A stretch of 5,335 nucleotides of DNA from the NCBI GenBank assembly GCA_012519645.1, contig JAAYPU010000156.1:1-5335 (forward strand), written 5' to 3'. A program made the translations under genes and the position numbers. Under the pieces are notes generated by a model. It did no database searches. It saw nothing but the letters and a program-made list of their open reading frames with translations, and was not told where the DNA came from. This document shows, one piece after another, positions 1-5,335 of the stretch. Numbering within the stretch: the stretch's first letter is position 1; each line of letters begins with the position of its first letter. This DNA is from Clostridiales bacterium. Lineage in GTDB: Bacteria; Bacillota; Clostridia; Peptostreptococcales; JAAYPU01.

Positions 1-2
1 AT

Positions 3-272
3 TCAAATATATCTACGTGGTATCTTATTCCTGATGATCTTTGGGATAGAGTCCCTATAATGGCAGGCTTAAAAGATGATGGACGTTCTATTGACTATAC
101 TTTAAGTCAAATTTTAGCAAAGCAAGCAGCAGGAAAAGATATAAAAAAGTTTATTAATATTCAAACAACCTGGGGATTTAGCAAAACATTAAATGTTTTA
201 TTAATACATCAAGGAAAAACACAACAATGGAAGGATACTTTTACCGTACCGGCACTAGCTGGAAGCAAGACC
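3..272 (+). other. Protein segment 1 (residues 1-90): tail of an upstream module
   Basis: This segment begins mid-protein. Residues near 6-35 (WYLIPDDLWDRVPIMAGLKD and following) look partly helical and mention a short YTLSQILAKQAAGK helix, followed by strands around WGFSKTLNVLLIHQGK and a TFTVPALAG strand leading into the next sandwich. The alternating hydrophobic pattern suggests the last strands of a beta-rich domain whose first part lies upstream. No named domain could be assigned. The boundary is approximate and no catalytic motif is visible. Confidence 0.45.
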
Positions 273-3200
273 TTAGAAGTGGTTGTCAGCACGCCTTCAT
301 ACAACTATTATATTGAACCAGGTGAATCATATATCGATATTCCGGTTACTGTTACCGGATCCATCAGACCGCAAGAAGATTATTTATCATCATACATAGA
401 TAAATATTGGACAACCTTTGAAGGGGTTCAAAGAGAAGGAGAACAAAGCACCTATATAAAGCGAATTTTTAAATCGCAGATTGGAGAAGGTTCAAAGCTG
501 TATACCTTAACGGGCGAAGCAAAAATCCAATCTGTTTTCCCTAACGACTCACCAATAACAAAGACAGGTTCTACAGAAGTACAAGTGACTGTTAAAGAAG
601 AAGATAAACTAAACGTCATATTAAATGTTCCAGGTACAGCTGCCATTAGCCAACAATACATCGTCTCTGATAATTCGTTTATCCCTGATGGGAAAACAAT
701 ATCTTTTTCAATTCTCACTAAAAAAATAGGTTATTCAACTCCTGAAGAAGTAGATGGATGGGATAAAAATACGAAAAGTATTAGTCAAAGTCATCCTGTT
801 AAAGCAACAATCACCTATACTCTTACCATTATGCTTAATGACGGACAGATAGATTCAGATACGAAGAGTATAGAGATTACAGATAATAGATCCGTAGATG
901 CGACAGCAAATCTTTTTTTAGATCCGTATACCTATGAAGGACACCCTGCTTATGCCTATGATGAATCTATCTTTGATGTAGAAGGTGAAACCTATTACGC
1001 TTCACAAGCCTATGAAACAGGACTTGCAGAAAATGATTTTGATGTACTGGAAAGCACACCGCATAGTATTGAAAGATTAAGCGATACCACAGCTAAAATA
1101 ACTTTTCAGAACAGGGGCTATTACAATGTACGGCTTGATGTATTCACCCAGGACGGCAAAAGACTTTTTGACATAGAGCCTATAGAAGTAAGGAGAACGC
1201 CGTATATAGAAGATAATCTTGGGGGTACACAAAAAGAAAACAGAAAGCAGATATTAAACCTTTCTGTTGCAATAAAGCCAAGTAATCCTATTACAAACTT
1301 TTGGGTAGAGATAGAAGATACTGAAACAGGGGAGAAAGTTCATGTTGTATCTTCTAAAAATAATTCTGCAACTATTAAAACGAGGGATATAATATCTTCT
1401 TCTACTGCTTACTATCAAAATTACACCTTGGAATTTTTAACAAAGAACACGACAGAGAAGGTATATAAATATACGGCTTATGTAAGAGATTCCAAAGGAG
1501 ATACAGATACGGTATCAGAAACCTTTACTGTTTATCCCGACTTACCACCAACGGTACAAATAGATATGTTAGATAGCTTCATACGAAAGCCAGACAGTAA
1601 TATTGCAGAAATTATCGCTGAAGACGGTACTATCAGTTCCGATGGCGATCAAGTGGAAAGAACTTGGAGAATACGTATAGATACAAATAATAATAATGTT
1701 TGGGATTCAACCGAGCCTTTAGAAGATATGTCAGCATATAATATGAAGGATCTATCGTTTGGATCAGGGCAGAAGGTGTCATTTGAAAAAACCGGTGTCG
1801 GATTAGTCAGGATAAGACTTGATGTCAAAGAGGTTTGGCTTGAGCCGACATTAGAGGAATATGTAACTGATGCAGACAGAAAAACCGGAGTAACAACAAA
1901 GGATGTTGTTGTTAATAATATTGCACCAATGGTTAGTTTAAAGCCAATAGATACTTATCCTGTAGATATGCTCATAGTTACGACACCTAAAGACTATAAT
2001 CAGGCAGTTTCTAGAAAAAACGAACTGGAAGCAAAATTTATTGAAAACGGAATAGACGGCAAAATCACAATAAAAGCCATAGACCAACCAAATAGCTTAA
2101 ATAATATAAGTTTTTTAAACCAAAAATCGGATACATTAACTTATGATAGCAATATATGGAATAAAAATGTTATATCTATAGATAACATTAATAATTACAG
2201 GGTAAGAGCATCTTCTTTAAAGGTAGAGAGCGGTAAGGTCAGAAATGTGCCTCCTTATATTATTGAAGCATTTAACAATGAGACAAACGCTTTAAAATGG
2301 AGTTACACTATTAATGAAGAAAATTTTAATTTAAGCACAGATAATGAGAATAAATATCTTTATTTAATATTCTCAGATAAAACAATTCTATTGGATAAAA
2401 GCACAGGAGCTTATATAGTGACTATAGAATTTAAGATTAATGGAAGTATATATAATACAGACAGGTATTTATATATATTTAATAGGGATGGGATATTTAA
2501 ATATGACAAAAACAACAGCCAGCTTATCAAAATCCATGATTCAGCTACCGACATTACAAGGATGATAAACGGCAAAGTTCAGTTTGTAACTCCGGATAAA
2601 GAAACAAATACAGTATTCAGGGGTATTTTTAATTTAGAGTCGGAAGAATTGAAAAAAGAATATATTAAATTGCCTAATTTATTAGATAAAATTAACAATG
2701 CTCAATATATAAGCGGAAAGTCCGGAGCAGGAGAATATTATACATTAGATATGGATAATAAAGGTTTAGCTTTGTTAGTTCAAAATTCAAGGCTTTATCC
2801 TGACAGTTTAGATGGCAGAAGATATTATGTAATATGTTCAGATAATAATATTTTAAAGGTTATAAATATACCGGCAGGATCAACAATGCCACTTAATTGG
2901 CGTGAAGGATTTGTACTGAATGAAAAAGGCGAAGCGGTAGCTGTATATAGTGGCCGAGGTGAGCCTAATCATGATATTGATAGGTTATATGTAAATGTTT
3001 ATGACATATATTCTTCAAGAGTTTCAATCGTTCCAGGAGGTTATTATTTGCATGATGGTTCAAGTGGCTTAACTCCGTTATGGGCTAAAAATGTTACAAA
3101 GCAAAACTGTATTTATGTATTAACGGATGCTCGTAATGCTTATATTAGCAGTATATCAAATCGGGGATATAAGATAAATTTAAATGATTTTTCTCAGAGT

Positions 3201-5335
3201 GACTACAGTGGTTTATCTGAAATAGGTGTAAGCAGTAATGAAGAATATTATCGTGATTCAGATTTATATTTTTTGGCTATGCATGTTCTAATAAATTCTG
3301 ATAGCCAAACCAGGAAAATAAATATATTAAAATATCTTCAAACATTAGAAGATACTTTAGAAAGAACTATTACAAAAAATATGAATTTCAGAGAAGAAGC
3401 TCAAAAATATGTAGTAGTAATGGATGATGTTTATGTGTCTGATAAAACATATATGCAAGGTATTATAAATAAGCTTAAAAACCAGGGTGTTAAATTTATA
3501 TTTGCGGGAGACAACCTTATTTCCAATGCCGGCAATTATGGTGATTTGATTTATCAGGCTGTTGGAGGGGTAAAACTGGAATATGGTTCCGATATGAGCG
3601 AAAATTTTGATTCTGTTTCTTCATATGTAATATCTGAAAAGGCAAAAATAGCACATGTCGGTGAGATTTCGATCCCAGGCTCGGGCAGTGTCAGATTAAG
3701 AAAAAATATGCCGTTAGAGCCGTCGACAGTTTATGAGTACGAATATGATATTAAGTATTTAAAGGATTTTACAAATAAGAATATAAATATTTTATCAACT
3801 ACATTTTCACAGGTTGATAATCTTAATTACGGATTTTCAACCTTGCCTACCGGTGCGATTGTCGGGAATCCTGCAAGTTCGTGGTATTTAAAAGATGTTT
3901 TTTACGAGGATTTTCAGGATAAAAATTTACATTCCTTAATAACGCCCAATGATGGTTTAAGATGGATAAACGGAGTGTATGGTAGATCACCAATTGTACC
4001 AAGCGGATATTATACTGTTGGCGGTGGCGGTTCCTTTTATATTAACATGGAAAAAGACGGGATTGTAACTTTTGATTATTATACATTTGTAACTTCAACG
4101 GGCAGTGAATTAAATCCAAATTATTATTTTGCTATATCAGTAAATGGAAATCAAATATTAAAAAGGCCAGGCAGGGGAGTTAAAGAAGGAAAAATATCGA
4201 TCTATCTTCCGAAAGGGAACAATCTTATAGGATTAAGCCAAGTCAATTGGAATAATGATGTAGAAAACCCCTTAATTATGTGTATAGATAATTTAAAAGT
4301 ACAATATTTAGTTCAAAATTCTACGGTATCAGCAAGGGATGAAGGAAAAACACCATCTTCAGTCATCAAGAACGTAAAAGCAGGAGAAGTATATCATGTT
4401 AAGGATACAATCAGAGTACCGGGAAACCCGAGCAAGCTATTAAGAATACCTAATGGTATTTATCAACAAGAAAATTTTTCAGATACAAATTTGGAAGCTT
4501 TTATGTCTTTACCCAGTTCGCTTTATAACCGCAGGCAAACATTTGCAGTTACGAGTGGCACGGCATACAGCGAAGGGGGGAGAGCTAAATCAAGTTTATG
4601 CAGAGAAGGAATATTTAACGTTAATGTAAATATCCCGGAAGGAATGAATGCTTATTTAACATTTGATGTAAGGGCAGTTGCTGATACAACATATTATATT
4701 AATTCTCCCCTGGACAGAACTATTTATAAATATAAAAGGGTTTATGATTATGACGGTGATTATTATGAATTAATTCCAACATCGGCATCAACATCAGATA
4801 ATAATTGGAAAACTGTAACTATTCAATTAGAGAACGGTGATAACGGAATTTATATTCCTAAGGATTATGAAAATTCTTACCAGGGAGCTATGCTTGCCAA
4901 TGTATATGTAGATAATATAAAAATAACATACACAGGAATGACTACAAGTTTAGATAATATGTTCTATCCGATATCAAAATATACCGGAAATACTCAAATA
5001 GACTTGTTAATAAGCGATACCGGTACATTGGATGCAGAAATATCGAATTTTAAGCTTTATCAGGTTATTGAAGGAAAAAAATATTTAGTATTAAAAGAAG
5101 ATTTTATAGACTTAGATAATTTCAATAATACCTGGACAGTATATAAAACCAATGCAAATATAACTCTTTCAGCAAAGAGTCAGTTAATTGAAGAAGAAAA
5201 GATGCCTATGGTTTATAAAAAAGGTCAGCTTGTTGCCTATAACATCTATTATGATGATTATGAAAGCGATCCAAGCAAGAAACAATATTGGCAATATACG
5301 CATACACCTTTTAATGACGGGCTGCATCCGGATAA
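3..5335 (+). CDS. Giant modular extracellular beta-sandwich/PKD-like protein, internal fragment (partial at both ends)
   Basis: The third forward frame is open across all 1777 complete codons. That cannot be chance in AT-rich DNA, where stops are frequent, and the other two forward frames stop within the first 60 bases. The first base of the next codon pair (aa) is still open at the right edge, so both ends lie outside the window and the full protein exceeds 1777 residues. Most of the translation is beta-strand-patterned, with Ig/PKD-like segments, a propeller-like centre, a vWA-like alpha/beta portion and jelly-roll-like modules. Only four cysteines occur, as is usual for exported Gram-positive proteins. 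A signal peptide or cell-wall anchor would lie outside the window. Very large proteins with a similar order of PKD-like, VDMLI-type and DYESDP-type segments are, from memory, found in Clostridia, often as uncharacterised surface proteins. No enzymatic active site was recognised. A role in adhesion, ligand binding or surface structure is inference. Confidence 0.95.
273..605 (+). other. Protein segment 2 (residues 91-201): beta-sandwich-like domain
   Basis: The segment opens with a strand (LEVVVSTPSYNYYIEPGES), followed by YIDIPVTVTGSI, a tyrosine-rich connection with a YWTTF patch, and closing strands ending in STEVQVTVKEE. The V-x-V-x-V alternation at the end is the usual last strand of Ig-like modules. 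It is followed directly by the next module with an acidic hinge (KEEDK). No ligand site or metal motif is evident, so this is most likely a structural repeat unit. The fold is inferred from strand pattern only. Confidence 0.5.
606..887 (+). other. Protein segment 3 (residues 202-295): beta-sandwich-like domain
   Basis: Strands are visible as KLNVILNVPGTAAISQQY, KTISFSILTKKIGY, a HPVKATITYTLTIMLNDG pair and a closing DTKSIEITDN. The order (opening strand with P-G turn, central long strands, a terminal x-I-x-I strand) fits an Ig/PKD-like sandwich of about 95 residues, a normal size for such a module. There are no cysteines. Its sequence does not closely repeat segment 2, so if these arose by duplication they have diverged strongly. 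The function is unknown. Confidence 0.5.
888..1202 (+). other. Protein segment 4 (residues 296-400): PKD-like domain with a YEGHPAYAYDES opening
   Basis: The opening (LFLDPYTYEGHPAYAYDES) is followed by FDVEGETYYASQAYETGLAE, a connecting stretch, and then a strongly PKD-like end: ITFQNRGYYNVRLDVFTQDG, closing with IEPIEVRRTP. The G-x-Y-x-V-x-L-x-V pattern is the hallmark of the late strands in PKD domains. From memory, the Y-E-G-H-P opening with a later AY-E-x-GLA stretch recurs in other large clostridial surface proteins, but this could not be checked here. The role is probably structural or adhesive. Confidence 0.55.
1203..1541 (+). other. Protein segment 5 (residues 401-513): beta-sandwich-like domain
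   Basis: The segment starts YIEDNLGGTQKENRKQILN, a polar helix or hinge followed by strands LSVAIKP, FWVEIEDTETGEKVHVV, SATIKTRDI, YTLEFLTKNTTEKVYKYTA and a closing YVRDSKGDTDTVSETFTVYP. The YVRDSKGDTDTVS stretch resembles the final strand of cadherin/PKD-type modules, where a D-x-x-G-x-x-D turn precedes the last strand. It is joined to the next module by a Pro-rich linker (PDLPP). No catalytic residues were recognised. Confidence 0.5.
1542..1928 (+). other. Protein segment 6 (residues 514-642): PKD-like domain with possible calcium-binding loop
   Basis: After the LPPTVQI opening strand comes DGTISSDGD at residues 541-549, followed by W555. This matches the PKD core pattern in which D-x-S-x-S-x-DGD precedes a Trp/Tyr-containing strand. 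Residues 560-568 (D560, N562, N564, D568 in DTNNNNVWD) are spaced like an EF-hand or dockerin-type calcium loop, and are encoded by an AAT run at 1686-1697. The late PKD strands are seen in GVGLVRIRLDVKEVW. The segment closes with TTKDVVVNNIAP, a common last strand and linker. Calcium binding is inferred from residue spacing only. Confidence 0.6.
1929..2093 (+). other. Protein segment 7 (residues 643-697): short alpha/beta unit, possible first half of a vWA-like fold
   Basis: The hydrophobic strand VDMLIVTT (residues 654-661) is followed by an amphipathic helix (about 664-681, SRKNELEAKFIENGIDGK) and a second strand KITIKAI. This beta-alpha-beta order contrasts with the all-beta modules before it. 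Residue D655 lies at the strand start but there is no D-x-S-x-S metal site. The unit is too short to be a complete domain. It may pair with the second alpha/beta segment at residues 1078-1216, with the propeller inserted between them. That pairing is inference. Confidence 0.45.
2094..3233 (+). other. Protein segment 8 (residues 698-1077): beta-propeller-like region
   Basis: The region shows repeated four-strand-type units with short turns: a TNALKWSYTI strand of the kind seen in PQQ-like propellers, KYLYLIFSDKTILLDKSTGA, then RYLYIFNRDGIFKYDKNNSQ, later YYVICSDNNILKVINIPAG, REGFVLNEKGEAVAVYSG, and NCIYVLTDARNAYISSI. Each follows the pattern of display strand, Asp/Asn turn, and a strand ending in a ligand-like polar stretch. 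The total of about 380 residues is roughly the size of a six- to eight-bladed propeller. Blade count could not be fixed. Two of the four cysteines (C945, C1036) fall here. The base composition is more AT-rich than at the start of the window. A binding or scaffold role is inferred. Confidence 0.5.
3234..3650 (+). other. Protein segment 9 (residues 1078-1216): alpha/beta segment resembling the end of a degenerate vWA domain
   Basis: A DLYFLAMHVLIN strand or helix (from residue 1087) and a long helical stretch (about 1100-1130) lead to the strand YVVVMDD (1136-1142). Then comes a helix (TYMQGIINKLKNQ), a second strand GVKFIFAGD (1162-1170), a helix ending AVGG (1186-1189), and a last helix NFDSVSSYVISE. 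The order strand - D - helix - GV-x-F-I-F-x-G - helix - GG - F-x-x-V-x-x-Y-V-I matches the C-terminal half of von Willebrand A domains, where the strand usually ends T-D-G. Here it reads M-D-D, so a canonical metal site is doubtful. The family assignment is by pattern, not by search. Confidence 0.5.
3651..3893 (+). other. Protein segment 10 (residues 1217-1297): beta-rich connector
   Basis: Strands AHVGEISIPGSGSVRLRKN, a PLEPSTVYEYEYDIKYL unit, NINILSTTF and NYGFSTLPTGAIVG are visible. The pattern 'maximal strand, L-x-P-x-T-x-Y-x-Y-x-Y' is common at the entrance of carbohydrate-binding-type jelly rolls (as in family CBM4/9-like modules), so this may be the first part of the sandwich that continues into the next segment rather than a separate domain. 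It contains no cysteine. The exact boundary with the module that follows is uncertain. Confidence 0.4.
3894..4310 (+). other. Protein segment 11 (residues 1298-1436): jelly-roll-like module 1 (EDF motif)
   Basis: The module starts with E1302-D1303-F1304-x-D1306 followed by a Trp-containing turn (LRWINGVYG). A glycine-rich strand (YYTVGGGGSFYINM), then GIVTFDYYTFVTSTGSE, YYFAISVNGNQIL, an ISIYLPKGNNLIGL pair and a closing MCIDNLKVQYL strand follow. The sequence of a glycine-flanked strand, a G-x-V-x-F-x-Y strand, an F-x-I-x-V-N-G strand, L-x-x-G-x-N and a final I-D-N strand is typical of MAM/CBM-like jelly rolls on bacterial surface proteins that bind glycans or proteins. The fold call is from this pattern; the ligand is unknown. 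C1427 lies in the last strand. Confidence 0.6.
4311..4937 (+). other. Protein segment 12 (residues 1437-1645): jelly-roll-like module 2 (ENF motif) with its leading linker
   Basis: A linker with strands (VIKNVKAGEVYHVKDTIRVP) leads to E1490-N1491-F1492-x-D1494-x-N1496-L1497, aligned with E1302-D-F-x-D-x-N-L of the preceding module. After it come a glycine turn (SEGGRAKSSL), strands GIFNVNVNIPEG and AYLTFDVRA, an unusually Tyr/Asp-rich loop (residues about 1565-1590), then NWKTVTIQLENG and a final VYVDNIKITY strand, matching the I-D-N-L-K-V-Q-Y end of module 1. The shared landmarks suggest an ancient tandem duplication, with the second copy longer and diverged. C1533 lies in this module. Ligand and function are unknown. 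Confidence 0.55.
4938..5335 (+). other. Protein segment 13 (residues 1646-1777): third EDF-type motif and start of a DYESDP-containing module, cut by the window edge
   Basis: Strands TQIDLLISDTGTLDAEI and NFKLYQVIEGKKYLVLK lead to E1699-D1700-F1701-x-D1703, a third copy of the module-opening motif. Only about 35 residues later a different pattern begins: KGQLVAYNIYYDDYESDP (residues 1740-1757) followed by YWQYTHTPFNDGLHPD at the window edge. The stretch Y-x-x-Y-E-S-D-P then W-x-Y-T-H-x-P-x-N-D-G is, from memory, typical of the opening of PKD-like modules in large clostridial surface proteins. The third EDF module therefore seems shortened or is only a remnant. The new module continues beyond the window. 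Confidence 0.5.

Noticed and set aside
1..62. Possible gene end with an intergenic gap and a new start at ATG 60
   Set aside because: The stops at the left edge (TGA near 32, TAA near 58) lie in the two other frames. The coding frame is open from base 3 through this point, and no ribosome binding site precedes the ATG at 60, so it is an internal Met.
452..718. An 88-codon open frame on the minus strand starting from GTG at 718
   Set aside because: It lies wholly antisense within the continuous forward frame, has no convincing ribosome binding site, and its translation shows no recognisable domain. It is a shadow of the real gene.
1683..1697. AAT tandem repeat considered as a microsatellite or CRISPR-like element
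   Set aside because: Only four AAT units, in frame and coding for the Asn run of a probable metal loop. There is no repeat-spacer structure.
4575..4580. A run of six G in otherwise AT-rich sequence, a possible slippage or phase-variation site
   Set aside because: It encodes two glycine codons in frame in a glycine turn of the second jelly-roll-like module. A single six-base run is too short to argue for phase variation, and the frame stays open on both sides.
1..5335. tRNA, rRNA, insertion sequence, terminator or attachment site
   Set aside because: No stem-loop followed by a T-run, no cloverleaf-like pattern, no terminal inverted repeats and no transposase-like motif were noticed by eye, and the whole window is protein-coding.

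Overview
The window is coding from end to end. One forward-strand reading frame (first full codon at base 3) runs through all 1777 complete codons with no stop, so the window is an internal slice of one very large gene; neither its start nor its stop is present. In the annotation, residue n is the codon beginning at base 3n. The AT-rich sequence, heavy use of AGA/AGG for Arg and ATA for Ile, and the look of the protein suggest a low-GC Firmicute, most likely a member of the Clostridia. This is inference; nothing in the window names the species.

The protein appears to be an extracellular or cell-surface modular protein. It has only four cysteines in 1777 residues (C945, C1036, C1427, C1533), is rich in Thr, Ser, Asn, Asp and Tyr, shows no obvious long membrane segment in this portion, and alternates beta-strand patterns typical of Ig/PKD-like sandwiches. 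The layout is as follows. Residues 1-90 are the tail of an upstream module. Residues 91-513 hold four beta-sandwich-like segments. Residues 514-642 are a PKD-like segment with a possible calcium loop. Residues 643-697 are a short alpha/beta segment around VDMLIV. Residues 698-1077 are a beta-propeller-like stretch. Residues 1078-1216 are a second alpha/beta segment resembling the end of a degenerate von Willebrand A domain. Residues 1217-1666 are a tandem of jelly-roll-like, probably ligand-binding modules, each marked by an E-[DN]-F-x-D motif. Residues 1667-1777 carry a third such motif and then the start of another beta-sandwich, which is cut by the window edge.

The most interesting reading is architectural. 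The two alpha/beta segments may be halves of one vWA-like fold split by a propeller insertion, and the jelly-roll tandem may be a lineage-specific insertion before the next module. No RNA genes, mobile elements, CRISPR arrays, terminators or intergenic regulatory sites were seen, and there is no intergenic DNA in which they could lie.
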